Source of the DNA: Phallusia fumigata
Taxonomy: Eukaryota > Chordata > Ascidiacea > Phlebobranchia > Ascidiidae
DNA length: 27,192 nt
Direction of reading: 5' to 3'
Assembly (NCBI GenBank): GCA_008931825.1
Contig: QXVZ01031615.1
Span: 1 to 27,192, forward strand
A program made the position numbers and the translations under genes. Below are positions 1-10,194 of the stretch, piece after piece. Below the pieces are notes generated by a model. The model was not told the origin of the DNA. It did no database searches and saw only the letters and a list, made by a program, of their open reading frames with translations. Within the stretch, counting starts at the first letter, position 1. Each line of letters begins with the position of its first letter.

Positions 1-231
1 GAAAAACACTGGATAACGTACAGGTTGCCTGGATTATGGAGAAGCGTTGCACCTCTCATACACTGTTTTAAGCATAGAGGAAACAATGGCTGGCTAAATA
101 CAAAGTATATGTACAACTGTACAGAATCTACAACAAAAGGCTTGTAAACGCAATAACCCATTCAAAACTATATCCAACTTGTTTTATTTAGCCTGGTGAT
201 CCTGAAATAGCATCTTGGATTCTGATAAAAA
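1..231 (-). repeat. 3'-flank repeat, copy R0 (downstream of gene copy A)
   Basis: This stretch closely matches 8937-9174 and 13373-13607, each of which also lies just 3' of a copy of the nucleotidyltransferase-TPR gene. It is therefore the downstream flank carried along by segmental duplication. Read on the minus strand it holds an AATAAA hexamer (plus-strand TTTATT at 183-188) about 45 bases after the stop codon of copy A, a plausible polyadenylation signal. The window starts inside this copy, so its outer boundary cannot be seen. Confidence 0.85.
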
Positions 232-3002
232 TTACATTTGAACATCGGGCAGATGAAATATAGATGGAGTACATGAGTAGGAAAGCGTTGGTTTCATGTT
301 TAACTCCTGTTCACAGGATTTGAACATTAAGACGATTGCAGTAAATATTTTCTCCCCCGCACAATTTTCATAAACAAACTGACACAGCTTAATTCCATGC
401 TTTGCTGCAGCAAGACACTCTTTGAAGCGTCGTAACTTGTACAAAATTTTAACTAGCACCCCTGCAACTGTTATAGACTGTTCGCAAAGTTTCGATCGAC
501 CAGAATAAACATATGAATGAAATGCTTTTTTTGCGTATCTAATTGCATTTTGGTGTCGACCATCTTTCAAAAGTTTGGAAACGATGCGAATATCAACAAA
601 ACTGCAAAATTCAGAATATTGGATCAAAAGTGATTCTTTCTCATCCCCTGAAGGAAGTGATTTTATCTTTTCATGCCAATCGTCTTTCAGACTTTCTGCT
701 TCCGATGTCCGACCCAATTTAGTCAAGCATTCCACTTTCAAGAAACCATTTGTTGCAACATAAGCCTTTAAAAAGTTTTTTTGACTGATGCACTTCCATG
801 ATATGTCAAGGCAGCCCAGAGCTTCTTCATATCTTTTTAGGCCACACAGAAAACGACCCATACAGAAAAATGCCAAACTTAAGTATGTATCAGTTTGTCC
901 GGGAGAATGTGTTCTATGTGTGTCATATATTAGTTTTTCATATAGCTCAAGAGCTTTCTCGTAAGAACCCAAATGTTCGAGACATTCGCTGTAGTCCACC
1001 ATCAAACCAAAATAGTCGCCAAACGATAAATTGTTTTGGAAATCATCGTTTACTTCGTTTGAGTTGTAACTTGCAGTTTCCAATGCGTATCGAAATCTCG
1101 GTGTTTGTTACAATTTTGTTTGCACTCTTGGAATGATATAGGTCCAACTTTTCTAAACACTCAATTGCTTGCTCGGGCTTTTTCATTTCAAGAAAGCTGT
1201 CAGAGCACTTTAGCAAATGCGCACATGCTAAGTCGAACAAATGAGACTCAAGAAGTATGTTGACTTCTGTTTTACTGACTTTAATACATTCCTCGTATTT
1301 TCCGCATATGTACAAACAACGCACCAAGAGATACCGCAATTTGTCAGCCACATTTTCCCACAAATCAAGGTCTTTCCATTCATTTATTATTTGTATTGCA
1401 AACTTGTCTAGCTGCAATCCAACGGACAAATACACTGTTAGAAGAGGCGATTCCACAAAAGTTATAGATTCCATCTGTCTTTTATCAAAACATGCAACAA
1501 CATATCGTTGAAGCGATATTGCAATGTTGAGTCCATCTATAACTGCTCTGAAACCTATCTGTCTCAAAACCGTCTTCAAACAAGGTTGTTGCCTCAAATT
1601 GATTTGATGCAAAATGTCGGTTTGGCCTAAAGTTTGGCTGTCTAACCTCAAACGCATTTCGCATGCAATTGCCAACGAAAAGCGAAGTTTTTCCTGCAAT
1701 GCCTTGTCTGACGTTTCTCTATTGAGCAGTTCTTCAAGAGTTTCAAAACAGATCGATTTTTTGCATTCGTGGACGTGACCAAGATACAAAATGAAAAGTG
1801 AACGAACCCTTAAATCAACATGTTGGATGTCTATTTCCGAAACTGGAAGTGTGTCAATCATATCAAAAAATTCATTAATATTTTGAACATTCTGCTGTAT
1901 TTGTTGGTTGAAGATAGGAATCTCATCTACTTTTTTTTCAAAGTCTTCAAATACATCGGAATCTCCATACACAAAACATGTTTGTAAATCTTCTTCAGTG
2001 TCCAAGTACTTTACCATCTCACTGACTGGTTTGATCAGTTCTGTCTGATTTNTCAAAGTCTTCAAATACATCGGAATCTCCATACACAAAACATGTTTGT
2101 AAATCTTCTTCAGTGTCCAAGTACTTTACCATCTCACTGACTGGTTTGATCAGTTCTGTCTGATTTTCCGGAATATTCTTGCCGGCCTGAGAAGCGAATC
2201 CATCAGTACAAATCCCACATGGAGTGTATGAATCCAAAAACCAATTTTCTTTCTCATTCAATGGATTGTTAAGACATGGAATAGCCAAAAATGGGAGTAA
2301 AGTTTCACCCAGACGAATTAGTATCATTTGGAAAACAGTCGCAAACCATCTGAAGCGTTCCAAAATGTTTTGGTAGTTCGTGTTTTTCTGAATTCCTTCT
2401 TCCAAGACAAAAATGCTTTTAAAGTCTGAATATGGTGTAACCTCCCCCTTGGCTAATAAGTCTATCTCTACCAAAGCAAACTTACAAGGTAGTTCGCCGA
2501 TTATGTGAACTGTATATCCGGCAATGAGTCTCACTACGTCTTTGTATTCTTCAGTAACGTAGTCCTGTATTTCTCTAACGTGTTCAACTCTCCTTCTTCT
2601 AATTGCATCAAGCTCATCTCCCTTTACATCATCTGGCATCGGTTCCAACTCCAAAAGTTTGTCTTTTGTATTTTCACGTAATATTTGAAGTTTTTTTTTG
2701 GTTTCAGCAACAGCTTTCTTCACCAGTTCCGCATCTGGATTGTCAGCATCCGCCAAGGTCATAATATGCGTGCATACGTCATCTAGATCTTTTTGGACGT
2801 CATCCACATTGTCTGGCTGCCGCAGCACAGCTGACGTCATCAACGCAACACTCTGAATGAGACTAATCTTATCTGGGCTCTTTTCTTTGTACACAAGTCC
2901 CAACTGATGCAAAGTTTTTGCTGATTTGTTTGGGCCAATTTCCTCTCCATTTGGATAACACTGTTCCTTTAACTGGTTTGCTAAATCAGTTTCACTTGGC
3001 AT
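232..3002 (-). pseudogene. Nucleotidyltransferase-TPR protein, copy A, probably a pseudogene
   Basis: This is a paralogue of the intact gene at 13608-16331, on the same strand and without introns. The ATG is at 3000-3002 and the terminal stop at 232-234. The N-terminal ~300 residues are about 80% identical to copy B by eye, the middle much less, and the last ~80 close to 90%. The nucleotidyltransferase loop that reads GS in copy B reads DL here, and the downstream motif is SDFK. A block of 14 residues present in copy B (its residues ~302-315) is replaced by a short segment. A net 41-base deletion at about 1060/1061 shifts the frame, so the upstream frame stops at 1043. The apparent break at 2052 is different: it is a 114-bp overlap artefact, and removing one copy restores the frame there. 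With one real frameshift and a degraded active site, this is most likely a pseudogene. A sequencing error at 1060 is less likely because a whole block is missing. Confidence 0.8.
1938..2166. other. Assembly join: 114-bp perfect direct duplication around an 'n'
   Basis: Bases 1938-2051 and 2053-2166 are identical and separated only by an 'n' at 2052. The duplication adds 115 bases (not a multiple of three) to an otherwise continuous reading frame. The same pattern occurs at 9998-10194. The simplest reading is two contigs whose overlapping ends were abutted rather than merged. Confidence 0.93.
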
Positions 3003-3230
3003 TACAACTTTATTATTTATTTTTTTCGTTAAAGCATGTACAAAGCTTTAAAAAACATACGCGATTTTTGACACCACAGCCAACACTTTCTTAACATTTT
3101 GTAATGGCAGCTAAAGCAAACGCCAACTATTTTATGTAATGTATTGTTTGTCGTCACCCCCTTTCTCGTCAACTATCTAAAACAAAAGCGCTTGGAAATT
3201 TCGACCAACAAAAGTGAAGTCCTGACCTGA
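3003..3230 (-). promoter_or_regulatory. Duplicated 5' flank of gene copy A (5'UTR/proximal promoter candidate)
   Basis: The ~230 bases upstream of the copy A start align, with small indels, to 16332-16575 upstream of copy B. Shared words include CACAGCCAAC and ACAAACAAAAGTG-like stretches. Similarity fades after ~3230. No TATA box or initiator could be placed with confidence. The segment is the likely 5'UTR and proximal promoter because it was duplicated with the gene. Confidence 0.55.
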
Positions 3231-4221
3231 CATGGCACTACATCGCCTTTAGCTTTTCCTCATATCTTGAAACTGTGGCTTAACAATTGTCTAGTTGTTT
3301 TCTTCTGACAATCTGACAAAGGGAGATGCTCATGTTGCACTACAAATATACGACACATGATACCAGTGCTGTAAGTTGTGTCAATATGAGCAACGGTCAA
3401 CATTTTATCGTTTTCTAAGCCTTCGTATCTCATGTTGTTAAAAACACTACACTCGACTCTGCTTATTATCTGTGTTAAAATGAATGGCTGGAACTTTTAA
3501 CGTGAAGCGTCGGGTGTATTCCAGACAAGTTCTGATTGACAACACATAACGGCATGGGCGCAGGCAGAAAATTTTCATTCTTACTTTTATATTCATGGGA
3601 TTTGTTCTATAGGACATAAACCAACTTTGCCTGAAACTAACCGGTTTTGCGTTTTACAAATCTCCCCGCTGCCCTTTTTAAAATGCCTACTTAGGAAAAA
3701 ACTATCATATTTTAATGGGTAAGAACAAAGCTATGATGCACCGTGCCAAAACGTCAACTGTGCGCATGCGCGGAAAATCATTAAAATAGGTCGTTTGCAA
3801 GTTTTTTTGAGGTTTTGTTATAATATTTATCACTTGATTAGGGCTCTGGGTTTAACGAAGTCAACAACGGTGGGTTCATTTCCGGTTCTTGTTTTCTCTT
3901 TTTGATCGTAAGCGGTTTGGGTTTAATATAAATGTTTGATGAAGAAACCGCTTAAATGTAATTTTATAGGTCGTGTAATTTTATAATATTTTATTAGAAA
4001 AGCCTTAGAGTTGTGTAAGGGCAGCATCCCTCACTACCTGACATTGAATCACTTAAAGGCAGTTTGCATTCGCACCTTACAGCACACAGTGACATGTTTT
4101 CAGTCCCCATTAGCTTAACCAGGTAAAAGCAAAGGCAAAACAGGTTGATTACCAATTAAGCAAACCAGACAACTAGCAAGGCTGTGTAATATTTATGGGT
4201 TACCTCACAACATAACAGTTT
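3231..4221. other. Intergenic sequence, no gene seen
   Basis: No convincing coding sequence is visible on either strand. The only clear signal is the NRF1-like palindrome at 3762-3773, with an ETS-like TTCCGG near 3879-3884. The rest is AT-rich and looks unique within the window. Confidence 0.6.
3762..3773. promoter_or_regulatory. NRF1-type palindromic motif
   Basis: TGCGCATGCGCG matches the consensus YGCGCAYGCGCR of animal NRF1. It is unusual in such AT-rich surroundings. An ETS-like TTCCGG lies about 110 bases to the right. NRF1 plus ETS sites are typical of animal housekeeping promoters. It lies ~760 bases upstream of copy A, or could serve an unrecognised transcript. Confidence 0.45.
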
Positions 4222-4560
4222 CTTTGAGTAGGGAGGTAACGTTGCCATGTCGCTGTGCCTTGCTTGTGAGAAACAAGACTCTCACCTGTAACCCTTCAGC
4301 AAAGGACAAATCAGTCGAAATACCAGCTTGTTTCGCAAGAACAATGGCTGAGGGTAACTTTACACAACCGACGCCCTCCCTCAGCCTGTCAGCAAACCAA
4401 CCATGTTCCTGCGCCCCTTTAACGTGTGGAAAACAAGACTACGGTAGTTCAACAAAGGATAAAGTACGATTGCCCGCTTTGAAACAAAACACCTGCTTTA
4501 CGGGCGTTTACAGCAAAGTGTTTGGAACAACAGTAACCCACTTATAACTATACCACACTT
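4222..4560. repeat. Dispersed repeat family X, copy 1
   Basis: It begins with GAGGTAACGTTGCCATG and is similar along its length to 4998-5277 plus 5614-5700, and to 17276-17580. Shared landmarks are AAAGGACAAA, TCGAAATACCAGC, GTAGTTCAACA.AGGATAAA and AACAGTAACCCACT. A short part of the family also appears inside the insertion at 13147-13305. No protein is encoded: the open frames across it are not shared between copies. Confidence 0.7.
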
Positions 4561-4599
4561 GTTTCAATATGTATAGGAATTCTAAAATTCTGACAAAAT

Positions 4600-5720
4600 A
4601 GATGACCAAGAAGTTTCCTATATTTTTCTTTTACGGGCCCCTTCGGTCACAAATACAAACCCAAATGCAAACGTGCAGTTTATTGGCTGTTGGAAATTTC
4701 ATCCTTACAGCTCCAACTATGGGTTTCAACGATGACTTTTCATCCCGAAACGCCACACGACGCAACCTAAGCGATTGCTTGGAAGTTGTTTGGCACTAAA
4801 TGAAATGAAAAAATAACACGCATACCAAGAACACAGGCTAATGGTTGTATGAAAACGTGAAAACAAATCATTTGTTTGATTTCTTTTCAGAATTTCTTAT
4901 TCACGAGTTAAAACAGCATTGAACTCGTAAAACATATCGGATAATGAGGAAGGCTGTGTATTAAATTTTTTACACAATTTTTACAGCACAATTGTTTGCT
5001 TGGGTTTGGAGGTAACCTTGCCATGGGTCTGGCCCTTAACTTGTGGGAAGCAAGGTTATCACTTGTGACCTTTCCATGGAGTCAGTGCAAAGGACAAAAC
5101 AATCAAATACCAGCTTTTACCAACAACAAAGGCCATTTGAAATATAATACGACAGACGCTCTTCCTACACCACCTGCCTGAGAATGTGTCAACAAACCAT
5201 CAACAAACAACATCACGGTAGTTCAACAGAGGATAAAACACAAGTAAGCGTTATGACACAAAACAAGTGCTGTGCACCAGGGCTGACCAACACGTCGATC
5301 GCGATCGACCGGTCGATCTTCTTGTCTCGACTGGTTGATCGCGTCAGATTTTGTGTTGGCGTCACGAGAATAATGACAATGGTATTTTTCAATCTAAATA
5401 CTTGGGGGTAGAAAAATATCAATCAAACGGTTTGTTACGTATGTGCTTTGATGACTCTTGCCATACACATTAAAACAAACCAGCCGCAACAGTAAAATTA
5501 TCTTTGGAGGTCGATTACTTCTGGTTATAAATGGGACTTTATTATCGACCAGTCGATCGCGCATTTAAAAAAAATTCTTGTCGATCCCGTGCGTTTAAAC
5601 TTGGCCACCCCTGCTGTACACTGTACAGTGCTTGGTGAAACAGTAACCCACTCGTAGCTGTTACTGACTTGTTCAACCCGCGTTAGAATCCTAAAATAAC
5701 TTCGTTTGTAATGACATGTA
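4600..5720. repeat. Duplicated upstream block of gene A (matches 16745-17600)
   Basis: Collinear patches of similarity run between 4600-5277 and 16745-17570: TATAAATACAAA-like words, TACCAAGAACACAG.CTAATGGTTG, ACAAATCATTT, AGGTAACCTTGCC and TTTGAAATATAATAC. This indicates that the segmental duplication carrying genes A and B reaches several kilobases upstream of each gene. A MITE (5278-5613) interrupts this copy. The end of the block contains repeat family X, copy 2. Confidence 0.7.
5278..5613. mobile_element. Non-autonomous hAT-type MITE
   Basis: The element is 336 bp. The left end is CAGGGCTGACCAA and the right end, read in reverse, is CAGGGGTGGCCAA. Both are followed by sequence rich in GATCGACC/CGATCGCG, giving imperfect terminal inverted repeats. 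It is flanked by an 8-bp target duplication, CTGTGCAC at 5270-5277 and CTGTACAC at 5614-5621 (7 of 8 match). An 8-bp duplication and CAGGG(G/C)TG ends are typical of hAT (Charlie-like) transposons. It encodes no transposase. It sits inside repeat family X, whose uninterrupted form is seen at 4222-4560. Confidence 0.9.
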
Positions 5721-6748
5721 GAGGTTACGTTTGTTGACTTGGTATTGGTAGTCTGTTTATCAAAGGAAATCTTTCGACGCGACGTAGCAAATAAAGTGTT
5801 GTTTCCAAACCTGTGGATCAGATTTTGTTTTCAAACACGCGGTTCTACTTATTACTTCCCGGCGAATAAAGCTGGCACTGTATATCACGGTTACAGTCTA
5901 TTAAAAAAATACAGGTTCTGCACCACAAGTGAATTATGCAAAGCAAGAAAAATCCAAAAAAGTATTGTTTTTAACATATGGTTTCAACTTTTTGAAATCC
6001 AATGAACATAAATTCAGAATTAAAAGTCTAGGAATTTGTTGGCTTTCCCAAGTCCAAAGTGTAAATCGCCAAAAAGCCCCCTTGTAAGTGCACCACCCAG
6101 GGGTCGCTTAATTAAAGGGGTTTACTCAGAATTGTGACGTCACAATGCCTGGGGTATGGTCAACCATAGGCCAAAAGTGGTCGCATCCAACATCCCGTGT
6201 GATTGTTTGCGCTACGAGGCTTTAGGGTGAGTAACCGATCAATACAAGCTTAGATTAAAAATGTGCATAAAATACTTTTGTATTTTGGTAGTTTCGCTTT
6301 GATTATAAATTTTTTGGGGCAGTTTGCGAGTTGTATCATGCTACCAAGATAAGTAGCAGTTAAAGAGTTCATGATAAAAACTTCCCTAAAAACATTTTTG
6401 TGCGACTTTTCGTTTTCATTCTCTTGGCTAAACGCATCCGCCGTTTACAAACGCACAGCGACTTGTACGTCACGGCAGATTTCTCGTAGATGCAAATGTG
6501 CTCTAAGCCCAAAGTATAGCACTTTGGGCCTCCATACTTTCGGACATGAGACCAGGTTTATGGTTTCTGCTGTGGCGCAGTCTGGCGTTTTTATAACCGG
6601 CCTGGTCAAAAGCACACAACATGCTCAGTTGTCTAGTAGTTTACATTTTTCGTCTACGCACTTTGTAATGACCATGTTGGTTCGTGGAAAAACAAACATC
6701 ACAACTTTCTATGGATTAGTATAGTGCTGCATTTGGTAATTACTATTG
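5721..6748. other. Intergenic sequence with a 16-bp palindrome
   Basis: Open frames here (for example 6371-6724) have atypical composition and no recognisable motif, so they are not called. The notable element is the palindrome at 6131-6146. No repeat shared with other parts of the window was seen. Confidence 0.5.
6131..6146. promoter_or_regulatory. CRE-centred perfect palindrome
   Basis: ATTGTGACGTCACAAT is a perfect 16-bp palindrome centred on the CREB/ATF site TGACGTCA. A one-mismatch copy (ATTGTGAGGTCACAAT) lies at 21184-21199. Recurrence with the same flanking AT bases suggests either a short repeat element or a real ATF/CREB site. Confidence 0.5.
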
Positions 6749-7060
6749 ATGTCAGCCAATGCTAAGTTTATCGACTTAGAAACGAAAGCAAATTGCATTC
6801 AAAATCGAATAGACAAACAAAAAGACTCTGGCGCGACATCGAGCGGACTGCAGCCGTCTGAATCGGACTACAATCTATATGTAGCAGGCCAAACCAAACA
6901 ACAAAGCCGTTTTTCCCTCGCACCAGCCGCTAAAGCCCAATGCAACATTTATGCTCAGGTGTGCTGTCTACATCGATAAACACGAATAGTATTTATGTTA
7001 GGCAAAATATTTTTTACTTTTCATCTTGTTGTTTTGCAGTGGCTTAGATCAAAGTGCTAA
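6749..7060 (+). CDS. Possible small two-exon gene, 76 residues, unrecognised
   Basis: An ATG at 6749 opens 70 codons to 6958 (MSANAKFIDLETKANCIQ at the start), with a hydrophilic, protein-like composition. A possible donor is CAG|GT at 6958/6959. After an 81-base intron with a good pyrimidine-rich tract and TTGCAG at 7034-7039, six more codons (WLRSKC) reach a stop at 7058-7060. The first ~25 residues look helical; a polar serine-rich stretch and a basic-glutamine segment follow. The donor (GTGTGC) is weak. Without splicing the frame simply runs on to a stop at 6979. I do not recognise the protein. It is on the opposite strand to the nucleotidyltransferase-TPR genes. Confidence 0.3.
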
Positions 7061-7304
7061 CTACGGCTGTTGATCTCTTCCACGAAAACGAAAAGACCAA
7101 AGTAATAAGTTACTTATCACATATATTGTACTTAATTATATTTTAAATCTCGCTCACTAAATGTAAAGCGTAAGAATAACGTAAAAACACGGATACGTTT
7201 ATAATGGTATTTCTTTTTTAAAAAGCAGGGTGTCAAAGATGTTTTTGGGCAGTGCATTAAGCAGGTATTGGTTTTGTTGCTTTATGACAAGTGGGCAAAT
7301 GTGA
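7061..7304. other. Intergenic, nothing seen
   Basis: AT-rich sequence between the possible small gene and the start of flank repeat R1. No coding, repeat or structural signal stands out. Confidence 0.5.
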
Positions 7305-9174
7305 AAAACCATTAAGGCATAAAAACGTGAAAGGACCATTAATCGATTTACGCAACGGTCGATTTCCGATAGGCAAAGCTTTAGTTTTTTGGATTTTCCA
7401 TTGTTTAGGCCTCAAATTTAAATAGACCTCAGACAAATCATGACCTCAGCGGTTGCGCGTCACACGTCTAGTGTAAAGCCCGTCACGCTTGTTGCACAAT
7501 CGGCCACGTGTATGAAGCAACAGCGAGTCGCAGGCTAAACACAAATTGTGACACTGTTCAACACATTAAAAAAATCTAAGAAAAGTCATAAAACTAACTT
7601 ATAGTTAACGTTTAATTCTGTATCCAGAGACACAATACGAACAACACGGCTTACTTGTACATCTCTTTTGGTACCTAAAACCTATTGTGACATGCAGATA
7701 TGCATTAACCATAGTTGGCAGTTACCAACATTTTTGGTTCGTAAATCCGCGAACAAACACAACAGACTGGGTCGGGCACAGTTCAGCTTACAAATCGTTT
7801 TGAGGAAATAAAAATTGGCCTGATACAAAAAACTCTACTCGCACCTGTTTGCACCGTTACGTCAAAACTTGAACAGAAACTATCACTAAAACCGCATGGA
7901 TATTTGATCGCCGGTTAGCGACGTTTTTTTACAATTAAATCGCTAGTGGGGGCAAATGATGCGTTAACTGACAAGAATAAGTCGTATCACAAACACTAGA
8001 ACTTATTAGACAAAATCAGGCGTATTTCGTGATGCAAATATCGTATCGGGAATTAGCTCTGGTTTTTGTCGGCAAAAGTGTTTAAATGCAAACTTTTATA
8101 TTGTTTCGTGAGCACTTTTACCCATATACGGCCAGAGCTTTGCTTTGTAAACAAAACACGCATTGATTGGTCTAGGTGCTAACATAAACAAATTGCTTCT
8201 GCTGTAACAAATACGTAAATGTGCCTTAATGCGACATCTCTTTTAATTGGGAAACATGATTTTTTTATTTGGAAACATGTTTGTTTGTTTGTTACAGAAG
8301 CTGATCAGCCGCAAGTTCTGTTTCCTTGTTACAGAAAATCTTCAACCAAACTGTAAGTGAATCAGCTTTATGGTTCAGGCACAAATTCCGATTTTTTTGT
8401 ATATGACCGTTATTCATCCTTAAAATTGCATTTTACCAATTTGGCTGCTTGGTCCAAACAATTCCCTTCGCTTGCATTCAGATCTAAATACCATAAAGTA
8501 GCCGAGAGGTTCATATGTGCCTAAACGATAGAAAGCCAGGTTTATCCGAAAATGATCTAGTCTAGATCGTAAACATGTCAAAAATGGTCCGGAAACAATC
8601 AAGAAACACCGCAGTTTGCCAATCCAATAACTTTTGTTGTGTAAAGGTTTGTAAACTAAAATTTGCCTACCACGAAGCAAAATATCGGCTTGTGTTACAT
8701 TCGCTCCCTAGGTGCACTTGAAAAGTAGTTTGATGGTAAAAATGTGTGAAAAAACATGTAGGCCTTTCTGATGCTATACTCAATGATACTGAGGCTTGCC
8801 TAATGTCTAAAAATAACATTGTTCTTGTTTGGAAAATACAAGAAAAAACGTGTTACGACAAATGCCTGTGCTGCGTTTTCAAAACAGCTTGCGCAATAAA
8901 GCAAAGTACACACAATCTTACCGAAAATACAGCAGGTGAAAAACACTTGATAACGTACAGGTTGCCTACTGGGTTATGGAGAAGCGTTGCACATCTCATA
9001 CACTGTTTTAAGCATAGAGGAAACACATTGGCTGGCTAAAATACAAAGAATATGTACAACTGTACAGAATCTAAAACAAAAGGCTTGGAAACGCAATAAC
9101 CCATTCAAAACTATATCCAACTTTTATTTTTTACCCTGGGGATCCTGAAATAGCATCTTGCATAATGATATACT
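7305..9174 (-). repeat. 3'-flank repeat, copy R1 (downstream of gene stub C)
   Basis: It aligns with R2 (10252-11963): shared start CATTAAGGCATAAAAACGTG, shared interior such as TTGTTGCACAATCGG and CACGTGTATGAAGCAACA, and identical sequence over the ~250 bases from 8697 to 8947. From ~8392 on it also aligns with R3 (12669-13607), and from 8937 with R0. Relative to R2 it lacks 18 bases near 7520, deleted between AACA microhomologies. An AATAAA hexamer on the minus strand (plus TTTATT at 9123-9128) sits ~50 bases beyond the stub C stop. Open frames inside (for example 8420-8680 and 8746-9039) start with TTG or GTG and do not look coding. Confidence 0.85.
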
Positions 9175-9342
9175 TTACATTTGAACATCGGACAGATGAA
9201 ATATAGATGGAGTACATGAGTAGGAAAACGTTTGTTTTATGTTTAACTCTTGTTCACAGGATTTGAACATTAAGACGATTGCAGTGAATACTTTCTCCAC
9301 CGCACAATTTCCACAAACAAACTGACACAGCTAAATCCCATG
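9175..9342 (-). pseudogene. Nucleotidyltransferase-TPR gene, 3' stub (copy C)
   Basis: The minus strand encodes the last ~55 residues of the family, including TAIVLMFKSCEQELN and YSCTPSIFHL, with the terminal stop at 9175-9177. Similarity to copies A and B starts abruptly at ~9342 and nothing of the upstream gene remains. An in-frame stop is also present near the broken end. It is a truncated relic or the edge of a duplication breakpoint. It shows that the R1 flank was once attached to a full gene. Confidence 0.85.
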
Positions 9343-9840
9343 GAAATCTCATACGGATAAATTTAAAGGCATTTTCCGATCTGTAGCGCCATCTCGCGAT
9401 GAAATGCGAAGTTTGTTGTTTGCTAAAGTGGCATTGTTCATTTATTTTTAAACCTCAGGTTTAACAACATCTATTGCTGTCAGTGCCCAAAACGTTGGTG
9501 GCGGATTTATTTCACAATTCTAAGACCCCTTTTTATCCAGGACTTTAATCCGAAGATGGCGTTTTCAGATGAGGGAACGCTCCATACGATCCCGAGGAAG
9601 ATCACGAGATGTTGAAAAAGCAAGATGCCAAAAAGTAAATGAACTCGTCGAGAAACAGGTGTTGCGTCTTTGTCAATTTTCGATTTAAAATGTAGGCCAG
9701 TTACCAAAATTATCTTTTCAAATTGAGTTTAGCTTAATGTCGCATGTGTGTCTAATGTGGTCTGATCAATTTTCTCACGTTACGGTCATTGCGAAGTAAT
9801 TGATGCTGTGACCTCACGCTTCGTCTTTTGTTCACCGCTA

Positions 9841-9850
9841 ATGACGTCAT
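9841..9850. promoter_or_regulatory. CRE palindrome
   Basis: ATGACGTCAT contains the full CREB/ATF site TGACGTCA. A second full site lies in R2 at 10402-10409, where R1 has the mutated TGACCTCA. A third closes the window at 27185-27192. Confidence 0.4.
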
Positions 9851-9997
9851 CTCCGCCATAAGTGCATTTGAAAAGCTTTTGTTCGCAGTAGTAAGTATGA
9901 TTTAAACACATACCACCACCAGGCCCCTTCCCGCCTTGTATAAATCAGTGATAGAAACGCGAACGGAGGTCACTTTTATGAGGGCACGTCATAACAC

Positions 9998-10194
9998 AAC
10001 TACGTCATTTATGCACATAACTCCAATGATCTCGTATGTTCAACTACGCCATGGTTTAGATACGTCACACATACAATGATGTGTCACTGGGACATNAACT
10101 ACGTCATTTATGCACATAACTCCAATGATCTCGTATGTTCAACTACGCCATGGTTTAGATACGTCACACATACAATGATGTGTCACTGGGACAT
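9998..10194. other. Assembly join: 98-bp perfect direct duplication around an 'n'
   Basis: Bases 9998-10095 and 10097-10194 are identical and separated only by 'n' at 10096. This is the same signature as 1938-2166 and is best read as an unmerged contig overlap, not a biological repeat. Confidence 0.92.

Noticed and set aside
1083-1083. A separate gene starting at 1083 on the minus strand
   Set aside because: The apparent start is TTG and the sequence aligns with residues ~634-907 of copy B, so it is the downstream part of the frameshifted copy A.
4222-4547. 107-codon frame at the start of repeat family X
   Set aside because: The frame is not kept in the other copies of the repeat, so it is a chance opening.
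8420-8680. An 86-codon minus-strand open frame present three times (also 11436-11696 and 12698-12958)
   Set aside because: It starts with TTG, has no recognisable motif, and most differences between copies alter the amino acid. It is preserved because the repeat is young, not because it codes.
8746-9039. Plus-strand 97-codon frame shared with 11762 onward
   Set aside because: It starts with GTG, runs through the 3' flank repeat, and is broken in R3 by a base difference and the 159-bp insertion.
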